A DNA stretch of 64,000 nucleotides from CAZMVY01 sp964617875 (lineage in GTDB: Bacteria; Planctomycetota; Phycisphaerae; UBA1845; PWPN01). Numbering within the stretch: the first letter of the stretch is position 1; the number at the start of each line of letters is the position of its first letter. This document shows, piece by piece, positions 1 to 8,927 of this stretch. The DNA is taken from NCBI GenBank assembly GCA_964617875.1, contig CAZUAI010000018.1, positions 11,015 through 75,014 of the forward strand, given 5' to 3'. The notes under the pieces were generated by a model, which saw nothing but the letters and a program-made list of their open reading frames with translations, searched no databases and was not told where the DNA came from. Made by a program: the position numbers and the translations under genes.

Positions 1-1121
1 GCCTTCCACGGCCCCTTGCGCACGGCCATCAGCATGCTGTCGTCGTAGTAGAAGAAGACGGTCGCCCCGCCGTCGCCGGTGCCCAGCAGCACGGGTGCGA
101 TGCTCCGGCCGTCGAGTTCGCGGTCCCTGGGCAGCTCGACGCCGGCCAGCTCCAGCAGCGTCGGGAAGACGTCCATCGTCGTGGCCATGCGCCGCTGCAC
201 CGTTCCGGCCTTGATCCGGCCGGGCCACCAGAAAAGACCCGGCTCGCGCATGCCGCCCTCCCACGCCGAACCCTTGCCGTCGCGCAGCAGCCCCGCGGAC
301 CCGCCGTCGAGCCCCTTGACGAGCCACGGCCCGTTGTCGCTGCTGAACATCACCAGGGTGTTCTCCGCCAGACCGGTTTCGCGGAGGACGCTCAGCACCT
401 CGCCGACGCTCCAGTCCACCTCCTCGACGACGTCGCCGTAGAGCCCGCGAAGGCTCTTGCCGCGGAACCGGTCGGAGGCGTGCAGCGGCACGTGCGGGAA
501 GGTGTACGCCAGGTAGAGGAAGAACGGCCGTTCGCGGCTCCGGCGGATGAACTCGACCGCCTCGCGCGTGTAGCGGGGCGTGAGCGTCTCCTGGACGGCG
601 GGCTCCTCGAACAGCGCCTCGTTCCGCAGAAGCGGCGTGGGCCTCATGTCGTTGCTGTACGGGATGCCGAAGTACGAGTCGAAGCCGTTGCGCGTCGGCA
701 GGTACTGCGGCTGGTGGCCGAGGTGCCACTTGCCGACGCAGGCGGTGGCGTAGCCCTTCGTCTTCAGGGCCTCGGCGATCGTGATCTCGCTCGCCGGCAG
801 CCCGCCCGTCGAGTTGGCGTAGAGCACGCGCCGCGTGGTGCCGCACATGCCGTTGCGGATCGGCAGCCGGCCGGTGAGCAGCGCCGCCCGGCTCGGCGTA
901 CACACCGGCGCCGCCGAGTAGAACTGCGTGAAGCGCATCCCCTCGGCGGCCATCCGGTCCAGGTTCGGCGTGCGGATCGTCGGGTGACCGTAACAGCCAA
1001 GGTCGCCATAGCCGAGGTCATCGGCATAGAGAATGACAAAGTTCGGCAGCCGCTCGGCGCCCACGGCCGCGCCGGCCAAGCCGGTCAGCAGGCCTGCGAC
1101 AACGGGCATCATCCGGCACAT
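1..1121 (-). CDS. Sulfatase (arylsulfatase A-like), partial at window edge
   Basis: This is a secreted alkaline-phosphatase-superfamily sulfatase that would hydrolyse sulfate esters, probably on sulfated polysaccharides. The product begins with a short hydrophobic signal peptide and then shows the metal-binding strand (FVILYADDLG) and the formylglycine motif C74-T-P-S-R, whose Cys is normally oxidised by a formylglycine-generating enzyme. A KWHLGH motif and an SSDNGP motif follow in the expected order. I chose the ATG at 1121 because a GAAGG ribosome site sits 8 nt upstream; in-frame ATGs at 1112 and 1109 are alternatives. The 3' end lies outside the window. It starts 25 bp after the next sulfatase on the same strand, so the two are probably co-transcribed. 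Substrate is unknown. Confidence 0.93.
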   Translation of the reverse strand, partial: MCRMMPVVAGLLTGLAGAAVGAERLPNFVILYADDLGYGDLGCYGHPTIRTPNLDRMAAEGMRFTQFYSAAPVCTPSRAALLTGRLPIRNGMCGTTRRVLYANSTGGLPASEITIAEALKTKGYATACVGKWHLGHQPQYLPTRNGFDSYFGIPYSNDMRPTPLLRNEALFEEPAVQETLTPRYTREAVEFIRRSRERPFFLYLAYTFPHVPLHASDRFRGKSLRGLYGDVVEEVDWSVGEVLSVLRETGLAENTLVMFSSDNGPWLVKGLDGGSAGLLRDGKGSAWEGGMREPGLFWWPGRIKAGTVQRRMATTMDVFPTLLELAGVELPRDRELDGRSIAPVLLGTGDGGATVFFYYDDSMLMAVRKGPWK

Positions 1122-1146
1122 GATCTGCACCTTCTTTCTGCTGAAG

Positions 1147-2520
1147 TCAGGGGGTTTGCGCTCTTCCGCGTTCCCGCTTTTTCGCTTTCCCCAGCGACGC
1201 CTTCCATGCGTCGCCTGCCTGGAGGAGTTCTTCGGCCACCTGCGGATGCTGCGCCCGCAGGTTGGTCTTCTCGCCCGGGTCGGCCTCCAGGTCGGCCAGG
1301 AAGACCGTCTCGTCGCCGCCGGCCCGGGCCCGCCGCGACGCCGGTTGCGCCTCCGCGCCGTTGCGGACCACCTTCCACCGTCCGCGGCGGACGGCGAGCT
1401 GCTCGCCCTGCGCCCAGTACAACGTATCGTGTCCCGTTGCGGCCCGGTCCTTGAGCACCGGCACCCAACTCCGCCCATCCAGCGCGCGATCGGTCGGCGG
1501 GGGCGCCCCGATGGCCTCCGCGACGGTCGGGAACACGTCCATTGCGATCACCAGCTGGTCGCGAACCTCGTTCTCCGGCGCCGTCCCGGGCCAGCGGAGG
1601 ATCGCGGGCATGCGGATGCCGCCCTCGAAAAGGCTGAACTTGTGGCCGCGGTACGGCCCGTTGCTGCCGCCGCCGTAGTTCGCCCGCGCCTCGACGCTCG
1701 CCCCGTTGTCGCTGGCGAAGAAGACGAGCGTGTCGCGGTCCAGCCCGTGCCGCCGGAGCCGCTCGAGGATGCCGCCGATCGCGTCGTCCATGCACGTGAC
1801 CATCGCCGCGTAGATCGCCCGGTCCGGCGGGAGCGACTCGTGCATCCGCCGGAACCGCTCGGGGGCCTGCATGGGATAGTGCGGCGCATTGAACGCCACA
1901 TAGAGGAGAAACGGCCCGCCGCGGCGCTCGTCGATGAACCGCGTCGCCTCGCGGGCGATCAGGTCCGTCATGTACTGCCCCTCCTCGTGGACCTCGTCGC
2001 GGTTGCGGTAGAGGTCATGGTGGGGCGGGTCCTGCCAGTAGAACATGTGCGAGTAGTAGTCGATGCACCCGGCGTGATGGCCGAAGAAGAAGTCGAACCC
2101 CTGCGCGTTGGGCTGCGTCTCGCGGGAGCCGCCCAGGTGCCACTTGCCGACCAGGGCCGTCGCGTAGCCGCGCGTCTTCGCCAGCTCGGCGATCGTGACC
2201 TCGTCGGCGGGCATGCCGGCGTCGCCGGGCATCGAACCGCAGTTGGACGGCACGCCGGCGCGGATCGGGCAGCGCCCGGTCAGCAGGGCCGCCCGCGACG
2301 GCGAGCAGACCGGCGCGGCCGAGTAGTAGTTCGTAAACCGCACGCCCGCGCGGGCCAGGGCGTCGAGGTTCGGCGTGCGGATGTCGCGGCAGCCGTAGCA
2401 CCCGACGTCGCCGATCCCCATGTCGTCGGCGTAGATGATGACGACGTTCGGCGGGCGCCCTTCGGCGGCCGCACGGAGGCCCGCCATCACCACCCAGGAG
2501 GCAATCAGGATGAGTCGCAT
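1147..2520 (-). CDS. Sulfatase (arylsulfatase family)
   Basis: A 457-residue secreted sulfatase. An N-terminal hydrophobic signal (residues 1-20) is followed by the metal-ligand strand VVIIYADDMG (D32, D33), the formylglycine motif C72-S-P-S-R, a KWHLGG motif near 125 and FFASDNGA near 270. Length is normal for the family. It is the first gene of a two-sulfatase operon with the partial sulfatase downstream. The C-terminus is Lys/Arg-rich. The sequence does not reveal whether the substrate is a sulfated glycan or another sulfate ester; paired secreted sulfatases are a hallmark of planctomycetes that feed on sulfated algal or host polysaccharides. Confidence 0.95.
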   Translation of the reverse strand: MRLILIASWVVMAGLRAAAEGRPPNVVIIYADDMGIGDVGCYGCRDIRTPNLDALARAGVRFTNYYSAAPVCSPSRAALLTGRCPIRAGVPSNCGSMPGDAGMPADEVTIAELAKTRGYATALVGKWHLGGSRETQPNAQGFDFFFGHHAGCIDYYSHMFYWQDPPHHDLYRNRDEVHEEGQYMTDLIAREATRFIDERRGGPFLLYVAFNAPHYPMQAPERFRRMHESLPPDRAIYAAMVTCMDDAIGGILERLRRHGLDRDTLVFFASDNGASVEARANYGGGSNGPYRGHKFSLFEGGIRMPAILRWPGTAPENEVRDQLVIAMDVFPTVAEAIGAPPPTDRALDGRSWVPVLKDRAATGHDTLYWAQGEQLAVRRGRWKVVRNGAEAQPASRRARAGGDETVFLADLEADPGEKTNLRAQHPQVAEELLQAGDAWKASLGKAKKRERGRAQTP

Positions 2521-2601
2521 GAAGATGGTGTACCCCGGCGGGAGGACAATGGCAATCGGGCGGGGGAAGCCGGCCGCGCCGGGTGACCGACCGAAACGGC
2601 C

Positions 2602-3288
2602 TCAGTCGCGGAGCCGCCGCGGGCGGGACGAACCGGTGAGAATCTCGCGGACCTTTTCCATCGCCACACGCACGCCGTCCATGCGGGGGTGCAGCTTGAT
2701 GGCGGCATGGTATGCGTCGAGCGACCGCTCGAACATCCCGAGTTCGGCGTAGGCATGGCCCAGGCCCGCCGCCGCGCCGAAATGGTAGGGGTTCAACGCG
2801 AGCGTGCGGCGGCAATCAGCCACGCTGCGCAGGTACTTCCCCGAAAGGTACCACGCGATCGCGCGCTGGTTGTACGCCTCGGCGAAGTCGGGGCAACGGC
2901 GGATCGCGTCGTCGAGCCGCCGTACGGCCTGCGTATAGGCGTTTTCGTTCATCGCCTCGATCGCCTCGATGAGAAGCGTGTTGGCCTCGGGGCCGCCCGC
3001 GCGGAGCCAGATGGACCACAAGGCGTTCTCCGCCAGCGTTGCAACGGCTTCGTCCGAATGGTGCAGCAGGCGGGCCAGCGCCGGCGTATCGGACATCGTG
3101 CCGCACGCCGCCAGCGAGGTCACGCTCGCCTTCACAAGGTCCGCATTGGGGTCGGTCAGCATGCCGACCAGGGCCGGCCGGGGTACGTGCTGCCCAAGAT
3201 ACGCCTTCAGTCCGTCCGAATCGTGCGATTGAAGATAGGAATTCGCCGCCGCCGCATAGTCCAGGCCCGTCGTCGCCGCAGACTTCAT
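2602..3288 (-). CDS. HEAT-like and TPR repeat protein
   Basis: A soluble protein of about 228 residues. The first 100 residues look like HEAT/armadillo helices (PALVGMLTDPNADLVKASV, then a second LARLLHHSDEAVATL repeat). The second half has at least two TPR units (AYTQAVRRLDDAIRRCPDFA and SVADCRRTLALNPYH). It has no signal peptide and no catalytic motif, so it is probably a scaffold for protein contacts. The frame is open up to 3357; I prefer the ATG at 3288 because GGGAG lies 6 nt upstream, but the ATG at 3309 is possible. A good promoter (TTGACT-N17-TAGCAT) lies about 250 bp upstream on the same strand. Function unknown. Confidence 0.75.
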   Translation of the reverse strand: MKSAATTGLDYAAAANSYLQSHDSDGLKAYLGQHVPRPALVGMLTDPNADLVKASVTSLAACGTMSDTPALARLLHHSDEAVATLAENALWSIWLRAGGPEANTLLIEAIEAMNENAYTQAVRRLDDAIRRCPDFAEAYNQRAIAWYLSGKYLRSVADCRRTLALNPYHFGAAAGLGHAYAELGMFERSLDAYHAAIKLHPRMDGVRVAMEKVREILTGSSRPRRLRD

Positions 3289-3543
3289 GGTCAGCTCCCG
3301 AACATCCATGCACCCGACGCCGTCCCCGCCGCACACAATCGAACCGTTCTGCCGCAAGACCCGTCTTCCCTCACCAGCCAGTACGGTCCTCGTGATACGG
3401 CAAACGTGCGCCGCGCGACTCCGTCAATTCGTCGATACGCCAGTACGTACTCTCGAACCCCGATCCTCTTGTCCACCGAACCCTCTCGGGGACATGCGAT
3501 CCTGACTCCAATCCACACCACCCCGGAAATGCCCGATACTTAC

Positions 3544-3572
3544 ATGCTATCCCATAGTCTGCCCCAAGTCAA
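3544..3572 (-). promoter_or_regulatory. Sigma-70-type promoter for the HEAT/TPR gene
   Basis: On the minus strand, TTGACT (3572-3567) is followed after exactly 17 nt by TAGCAT (3549-3544). Transcription would start near 3537 and leave a leader of about 250 nt before the gene start at 3288. The rest of the 3289-3595 intergenic region shows nothing else I can name. Confidence 0.55.
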
Positions 3573-3595
3573 CTGAATCGTTCAAATGGGGACGT

Positions 3596-4519
3596 TCACA
3601 GGGCTGGGGATCCTTGCCGATGAACCTGCGAACGAACACCGAACATCGGCGTCGAGGGTGGAAGCCGGAACAATGCCCGCGACGGCAGAACCCCGATCTC
3701 CGCCGGCAGCCAGCCGGCGCTGTCGCCGTCCGTTTCCAGCGGCAACGGAACGGACGATTCGATATGGACCCGCGATGCCCGGCGGTAGATCACGTCCGGC
3801 CGCTCGACGTGACGCCGGATCAATGTGAAGAACGAGTGGACGAGCAACCGTCCCTGCCAGCGGCACGGATAGATACAGACGTCCAGCAGGCCGTCATCGT
3901 CCCGCGCATCGCGGAGGATTCGTAATCCCATGCCATAGCGAGGGATATTGCCGATCATGATAAGGCCGCCGTCATCGAAAACGAGGCGGCCGTCGATGAT
4001 GACGCGAATCGGCGGGAACCGGTACTCCCAGAACGTCCGCCACAGCGGCCAGAAGTAGTCGGCCCGGGTGATGTGCCCCCGGCGGACGCGCGTGACGCGG
4101 CGAACCGCCTCCGCGTCGAATCCGGCGCCGCTCACGCTGAGAAAATGGCGCCCATTGGCAACGCCCACGTCAAACGGCCGCACCCGCCCCTCGGCAATGC
4201 AGGACCACAGGCACTCTGCGGACAAGGTGTAGCCCAGGTGCCTCGCGAGGAGGTTTTCCGTGCCCGCAGGCAGCAGTGCAATGGGCAATGGGCGGGCGAG
4301 CCGCCCTTCGGCGACCTCCCGGGCCGTCCCGTCGCCGCCAACCGCCACGATCAGGTCCACGTCGTCGCCGATGCCGCGGGACAGGTCCACGGCATGGCCG
4401 GGGGCCCGCGTCTTGAGGACCTGTGCCCGCCCGCCCGTTTGCGCCAATCGCCGGCCAATCTCCGTAACGATGGCGCCGGCCTTCGCACTGCCCGCGATGG
4501 GGTTGACGATGAACGCCAC
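3596..4519 (-). CDS. Diacylglycerol kinase family lipid kinase (DagK/YegS-like)
   Basis: A 307-residue ATP-dependent lipid kinase of the DAGK catalytic family. The first strand FIVNPIAGSAKAG is the phosphate-binding N-terminal signature, and VAVGGDGTAREV contains the conserved GGDGT nucleotide-binding motif. LLPAGTENLLAR and the later SGAGFDAEAV also match the family. Substrate could be diacylglycerol or another lipid alcohol. The start is uncertain: the annotated GTG at 4519 is 16 nt from an AAAGGAG ribosome site, whereas an in-frame CTG three codons upstream is ideally spaced from it. The C-terminal 30 residues are unusual and low in family similarity. The gene stands alone, divergent from the alpha-CTD operon. 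Confidence 0.88.
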   Translation of the reverse strand: MAFIVNPIAGSAKAGAIVTEIGRRLAQTGGRAQVLKTRAPGHAVDLSRGIGDDVDLIVAVGGDGTAREVAEGRLARPLPIALLPAGTENLLARHLGYTLSAECLWSCIAEGRVRPFDVGVANGRHFLSVSGAGFDAEAVRRVTRVRRGHITRADYFWPLWRTFWEYRFPPIRVIIDGRLVFDDGGLIMIGNIPRYGMGLRILRDARDDDGLLDVCIYPCRWQGRLLVHSFFTLIRRHVERPDVIYRRASRVHIESSVPLPLETDGDSAGWLPAEIGVLPSRALFRLPPSTPMFGVRSQVHRQGSPAL

Positions 4520-4676
4520 GGAAGCCAGAGCACAACTCCTTTAGCGACAAGCGATTGCGCCCACAATGGCAAAACCGATTGTACCCGGGATGTCGGGGAT
4601 CGCCAAGCGGTCGCGCCGCCCGGCGGGTCACATTGCCGCGCGGGAATGGTGCGGTATGGGGCGTCCGAAGCCCCGC

Positions 4677-4704
4677 TTGCAATCCTCGTGCCGGTCGCTA
4701 AGAT
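4677..4704 (+). promoter_or_regulatory. Candidate promoter for the alpha-CTD/SpoIID operon
   Basis: TTGCAA (4677-4682), a 16-nt spacer and TAAGAT (4699-4704) lie about 200 bp upstream of the TPR/alpha-CTD gene. Both boxes are only moderate matches. The 4520-4904 intergenic region otherwise shows no gene. Confidence 0.35.
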
Positions 4705-4904
4705 ATCGGGTTCGGCAGGGTGGGCGTCAGGCGTGGACAGGCATGGCTTTTGCCCGTTTGGGTGGTCAGCCCGCCGCTTCCAGGCATGGTGCATCAACGA
4801 ACGTTCACGAAAGGCTTGTGGCAGCCCCCGGCAGGAGATGCGCGCCCCACGGTTCGCCGTGCCCTCCGGCCTCTTGCGGGAGGCATGAGTCCCGTTGTTG
4901 ATGG

Positions 4905-5882
4905 GTGGAGATGATGGAACAGGTCGAATCGTTGATCAAGTCGGGGCAGTTGGAACAGGCCGCGGAGATTCTGGCACGGCATCGTCAGGAGGGCGAGTCG
5001 CAGGCGTCCTGGCATTACCTGTCGGGCCTTCTCGCGGAGAAGCAGGGCGACGCCGAGGCGGCGATCACCGCCTACCAGCGGACGCTCGAACTGGATCCCG
5101 AGAATGAGCAGGCGATGTTCCGGCTGGCCTACAACCTTGATCTCCGCGGCGAGGACGCGGAGGCCATACGGTGGTACAAGACCTGCACGCAGCGCACCCC
5201 GGCCCACGTCAACGCCCTGCTGAATCTGGCCGTCCTCTACGAGGACCACAATCAGTTCGAGGCCGCCGAGCACTGCATCGACGACGTTCTCGGCACGTTC
5301 CCCAACCATCAGCGGGCGATGTTGTTCCTCAAGGATGTTCTCAGCTCGATGGACATGTACTACGACGAAGAGCTGGACCGCTCGCGCGAGAAACGCAGCG
5401 CGTTGCTGGACGTGCCCGTCACGGACTTCGAGCTGAGCGTGCGCAGCCGCAACTGCCTCAAGAAGATGAATATCAACACGCTGGGCGACCTGCTTCGGGT
5501 GACCGAGGCCGAGCTGCTCGCGTACAAGAACTTCGGCGAGACCTCGCTGCACGAGATCAAGATCATGCTCGCGCAGAAGGGTCTGCGGCTGGGGCAGGCG
5601 CTCGACGATCCGACGTTGACGATGATCCCGACCGCCCCGGCCGCACGGCCGCCGACGCCGCAGGCCCCGCCGGAGATCGTCAACAAGCCCGTCGCCGAGC
5701 TGGAACTGTCCGTGCGGTCGCGCAAGTGCCTGCAGCGGCTGAACATCAATACCATCGGCGAACTGGCCATGCGGACCGAGGCCGACCTTCTCGGCACCAA
5801 GAACTTCGGTCAGACCTCGCTGGCCGAGATCAAGGAGCGGCTCGCCCAGTTCAACCTGTCGCTGCGGGCCCCGGACAGCTGA
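4905..5882 (+). CDS. TPR protein with two tandem RNA polymerase alpha-CTD-like domains
   Basis: A 325-residue protein. Residues 1-150 are TPR repeats (AAITAYQRTLELDPENEQAM, then a second and third unit). Two copies of a domain very like the C-terminal domain of RNA polymerase alpha follow, at about 170-231 and 262-321. Copy 1 keeps the residues that in E. coli alpha contact the UP element (V-R180-S-R-N183-C184, then NFGETSL). Copy 2 has VRSRKCL, so the Asn is replaced by Lys. The domains are joined by a Pro/Ala linker. It is not RpoA, because the N-terminal assembly domains are missing. It could bind DNA or transcription factors while the TPRs hold partners. Starts at GTG 4905, ATG 4911 or ATG 4914 are possible. 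Only 6 bp separate it from the SpoIID-like gene. Confidence 0.85.
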   Translation: MEMMEQVESLIKSGQLEQAAEILARHRQEGESQASWHYLSGLLAEKQGDAEAAITAYQRTLELDPENEQAMFRLAYNLDLRGEDAEAIRWYKTCTQRTPAHVNALLNLAVLYEDHNQFEAAEHCIDDVLGTFPNHQRAMLFLKDVLSSMDMYYDEELDRSREKRSALLDVPVTDFELSVRSRNCLKKMNINTLGDLLRVTEAELLAYKNFGETSLHEIKIMLAQKGLRLGQALDDPTLTMIPTAPAARPPTPQAPPEIVNKPVAELELSVRSRKCLQRLNINTIGELAMRTEADLLGTKNFGQTSLAEIKERLAQFNLSLRAPDS

Positions 5883-5888
5883 CCGTTC

Positions 5889-7268
5889 ATGACGTGCGGA
5901 GCGGTACGCAGGTCGAGTCGGCGACGGCGGCGCGGGGCCGTCGTTGGCGCCGCGGTTTGTCGCGCCCCGCTCTTCGTTCTGATGGCCCTGCTGTCGTCGC
6001 TGGCCGCCTGCCGCGACCGCGAGCCCGATCGACGCCGCGTTCCCGCCACACGGCCCCGGTCCACGACCACGGCGCCGGCGCCGATGAACGCCGACCCCGG
6101 CCATCCTCCCGATGCGGCCGAACCGAACATCCGCGTGCGCCTTGCGACGGAGATCGACGCATTCGAGATCGCCGTGGACGGGCCGTGCGAGCTGCGCGAC
6201 GCGAGGGGCACGGTGCTGTCGTCCATCCCCGAACGTCTGCCGCCCCGCACGCTGACCCGCGACATACTCCGTCCGCCCGGTTTCGACGACCTGCAGAAAG
6301 CCGGGGTGGCCCCGCCGGCCGGCCTCGACGTGGTCCCGTCGCGGGACGGCTCCCTGCGGATCCGGTTGCCCGGCGCGGGGGCGTTCACGGCGTACCGCGG
6401 ACGGCTCCGCTGCAACCTCACCCGGTCCGGCCGCATCGAGGTGGTCAACGAGCTGCCCGTCGAGGAGTACCTGCGGAGCGTGGTGGCCAGCGAGATGCCC
6501 GGCTCGTTTCAGTCCGAGGCGATCCAGGCACAGGCGATCGCCGCCCGCACATATGCCCTGTGGCTCCGCAACACCGTCGGCGAGGGCCGCACCTGGGACG
6601 TGAAGACCGGCGAAGGCAGCCAGGTCTACGCGGGAATCCGGCCGGAGCGCCAGACGCTCGCGACGGATGCCGCCGTCGAGGCCACGCGGGGCGTCGTCTG
6701 CACGTGGAACACGCCGGCGGGACCGAGGATCTTCTGCACCTACTACAGCGCCGTCTGCGGCGGCTGGACGCAGCCGGCCAGCGCCATTGCGAACGACGAA
6801 GAGATCCCGCCGTTGTGCGGCGGGGTCGAGTGCGGCTTCTGCTCGATCGCCAGGTCCTACCGCTGGGGCCCGGAGCGGATCCCGCGGGCCGTCGTCGCCG
6901 CCAACCTGCGCGAGCGCTATGCCCGATTCGGCGATCTGGGCCCGGTGGAAGTTGTCGAGCCGCTCGAACCGGTCGCCGGCGGGCGGCCCTCGCGGATCCG
7001 CGTGGCCGACGCGAACGGTCACGGCGGGACGCTCCGCGCGGAGGACTTCCGCCTCGCGGTCGATCCGACCGGCCGCGTGCTGAGGAGTACGTACTGCAGG
7101 ATCACGATCGAGGGGAACGACGTGGTTTTCTCCGACGGCCGGGGCTACGGCCACGGCGTCGGCCTGTGCCAGTGGGGCGCCGAGGGCCTCGCGAGGGCCG
7201 GCCGGACCGCCGGCGAGATCCTCGCGTTCTACTATCCCGGCAGCCGGCTGTCGCTGGCGTACCGGTAG
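5889..7268 (+). CDS. SpoIID/LytB-domain lipoprotein (putative lytic transglycosylase)
   Basis: A 459-residue exported protein. A very basic N-terminus, hydrophobic stretch and lipobox LAAC41 suggest a lipoprotein. The SpoIID core begins near 180 with ELPVEEYLRSVVASE202MP, where E202 matches the catalytic glutamate of SpoIID transglycosylases, and continues with AQAIAARTYAL, YYSAVCGG and a C-terminal GHGVGLCQWGAEGLA motif. SpoIID enzymes cut glycan strands lacking stem peptides. This organism is not expected to make endospores, so a role in wall remodelling or division is more likely. Several Cys residues (PPLCGGVECGFC) may form disulfides. It follows the alpha-CTD gene by 6 bp and precedes scpA by 22 bp. 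Confidence 0.88.
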   Translation: MTCGAVRRSSRRRRRGAVVGAAVCRAPLFVLMALLSSLAACRDREPDRRRVPATRPRSTTTAPAPMNADPGHPPDAAEPNIRVRLATEIDAFEIAVDGPCELRDARGTVLSSIPERLPPRTLTRDILRPPGFDDLQKAGVAPPAGLDVVPSRDGSLRIRLPGAGAFTAYRGRLRCNLTRSGRIEVVNELPVEEYLRSVVASEMPGSFQSEAIQAQAIAARTYALWLRNTVGEGRTWDVKTGEGSQVYAGIRPERQTLATDAAVEATRGVVCTWNTPAGPRIFCTYYSAVCGGWTQPASAIANDEEIPPLCGGVECGFCSIARSYRWGPERIPRAVVAANLRERYARFGDLGPVEVVEPLEPVAGGRPSRIRVADANGHGGTLRAEDFRLAVDPTGRVLRSTYCRITIEGNDVVFSDGRGYGHGVGLCQWGAEGLARAGRTAGEILAFYYPGSRLSLAYR

Positions 7269-7277
7269 GCCGGGCCG

Positions 7278-7283
7278 TACACT
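7278..7283 (+). promoter_or_regulatory. Possible -10 box immediately upstream of scpA
   Basis: TACACT lies 7 nt before the scpA ATG, and no Shine-Dalgarno sequence is visible. The spacing matches the proposed leaderless promoters of nadE and rpoN, but no good -35 box is present, so scpA may simply be read from the upstream operon. Confidence 0.25.
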
Positions 7284-7290
7284 ACCGCCC

Positions 7291-8298
7291 ATGCAGGACT
7301 ACCGCGTACAGCTCGACATCTACCAGGGCCCGCTGGACCTTCTCCTTTATCTGATCCGGCGGGACGAGGTGGACATCTACGACATCCCGATCGCGCGGGT
7401 GACCGGGCAGTTCGTGGAGTACGTGAACCTGCTGCAGGCGATCGACCCGAACCTCGTCGGCGATTTCCTCGTGATGGCCGCAACGCTCATGGAGATCAAG
7501 TCGCGGATGCTGCTGCCGCGCCCGCCGGCCGAGGAGGGCGAGGAGGAGTTCGTCGATCCGCGGCTGGACCTCGTACGGCAGCTGCTGGAGTACAAGAAGT
7601 ACAAGGACGCCTCGCGACGGCTCGCCGAGGCGGCCGAGGAGCGGGCCATGCGGTTCACGCGGGCGCCAATCCTGCCGTCGGGCGAGGGCATCGAGGTCGA
7701 ACTCGACGATCTGCAGATCTGGGACCTGCTGGCGGCGTTCAACAACCTGATGTCGTCGATCGGCCGCCCGCCGGCCCGGCACGAGGTCGTCTACGACGAC
7801 ACGCCGATCTCGCTCCACGCCACGGACATTCAGGACCGCCTCGAACGCGAGGGCGGCTCGCTCCAGTTCGAGCGGGTCTTCGAGGGCCGGACGAAGTCGG
7901 AGATGATCGGCCTGTTCCTCGCCCTGCTCGAGCTGATCCGCCAGAGACGCGTTCGCGTGGAGCAGGAACGTCCGTTCGGCCCGATCTTCATCCACCTGCT
8001 CGATTCGACGCCGATCACCGAGGCCTCCATCGCCGTCGCCGCCGAGGACGCGCCCGAGGAGCCTGACGCGGACGAGTTTGCGGAGGAGCCGGGCGACGAG
8101 GAGGAGTCCGAGCCCGTCTTCGCCGTCGGCGGCGAGGAGGACGAGGAAGAGCGCGACGACGAGTTCGCCCGCCTGATTGACCAGGTCAACGCGGACGTCA
8201 CCGTCGAGACCGATCTGCCGGGCGGGTCGCCGGAGCCCGCGGAGGAGAAGGCGCCGGACGAGGGCGCGGACACACAACCAGACAGGGAACCCCTATGA
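7291..8298 (+). CDS. scpA: Segregation and condensation protein A
   Basis: A 335-residue kleisin of the SMC-ScpAB condensin. The N-terminus (YQGPLDLLLYLIRRDEVDIYDIPI) is the classic ScpA signature that binds the SMC neck, and the helical core LVGDFLVMAATLMEIKSRMLLP follows. Residues near 180-240 form the C-terminal winged helix that binds the SMC head. After about residue 245 the protein has a long, very acidic, probably disordered extension of about 90 residues (EEPDADEFAEEPGDEEESE), which is longer than in most ScpA proteins. The stop codon overlaps the start of the RidA-family gene (ATGA). No scpB is present nearby. Confidence 0.95.
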   Translation: MQDYRVQLDIYQGPLDLLLYLIRRDEVDIYDIPIARVTGQFVEYVNLLQAIDPNLVGDFLVMAATLMEIKSRMLLPRPPAEEGEEEFVDPRLDLVRQLLEYKKYKDASRRLAEAAEERAMRFTRAPILPSGEGIEVELDDLQIWDLLAAFNNLMSSIGRPPARHEVVYDDTPISLHATDIQDRLEREGGSLQFERVFEGRTKSEMIGLFLALLELIRQRRVRVEQERPFGPIFIHLLDSTPITEASIAVAAEDAPEEPDADEFAEEPGDEEESEPVFAVGGEEDEEERDDEFARLIDQVNADVTVETDLPGGSPEPAEEKAPDEGADTQPDREPL

Positions 8299-8756
8299 CA
8301 CCAGACGAAAAACTCCAGTCCCTCGGCCTTGCGCTGCCGCCGGCACCGAAGCCGGTCGGCTCGTATGTGCCGTGCGTCCGGACCGGCAACCTCGTCTTCG
8401 TCAGCGGTCAGTTGCCGCTTCGCGACGGCAAGGTGCAATACGCAGGCAAGGTCCCGACGGACGTGCCGCCGGCCGACGCGGCCCTGGCCGCCCGCACGGC
8501 CGTGCTGAACGCCCTGGCCATCGTCGCCGACGCCGCCGGCGGGCTTGCGAACATCCGGCGGATCGTCCGCCTCGGCGTGTTCGTGAACAGCGCCGCGGGC
8601 TTCACCGAGCAGCCGAAGGTCGCCAACGGCGCCAGCGACCTGCTCGCCGAGGTCTTCGGCGAGGCGGGCCGTCACGCCCGCGCCGCCCTCGGCGTCAACG
8701 AGCTGCCTCTCAACGCCGCGGTCGAGCTGGAACTGCTCGTGGAAGTCAGCGGCTGA
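8295..8756 (+). CDS. RidA/YjgF-family protein
   Basis: A 153-residue member of the YjgF/YER057c/UK114 family, in the subgroup of longer proteins (APKPVGSYVPCVRTGNLVFVSGQLPLRDGKV). RidA proteins deaminate reactive enamine/imine intermediates of PLP enzymes, but that activity needs a conserved Arg in the RidA subclass, and this subgroup is often of unknown function. Translation is coupled to scpA through a 4-bp ATGA overlap. It is convergent with nadE; the 171-bp gap (8757-8927) holds two small hairpins (8838-8854 and 8883-8895) resembling dispersed palindromes. Confidence 0.88.
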   Translation: MTPDEKLQSLGLALPPAPKPVGSYVPCVRTGNLVFVSGQLPLRDGKVQYAGKVPTDVPPADAALAARTAVLNALAIVADAAGGLANIRRIVRLGVFVNSAAGFTEQPKVANGASDLLAEVFGEAGRHARAALGVNELPLNAAVELELLVEVSG

Positions 8757-8927
8757 GCGCGCCCGGCCGCCGCGTCGAGCATCCCTTTTCGAGCCGGCGG
8801 GGGCAGGCGGGGATGTTCGAACCAGCGGACCCTCGCTCGCCGCCCCTTGCGGCGCAGACTTTCCACCGGTCTCGCGATGCGGGCAGGATGCCTGCACCAC
8901 AACGAAGCGACGCCCCCCGGCTTTCCA

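Noticed and set aside
5889..7268. SpoIID-like gene as evidence for sporulation
   Set aside because: SpoIID/LytB domains occur widely outside spore formers; no other sporulation gene is present.
4794..7292. A minus-strand open frame of 832 codons opposite the alpha-CTD/SpoIID operon
   Set aside because: The forward strand has alpha-CTD, TPR and SpoIID motifs; the reverse product is low-complexity.
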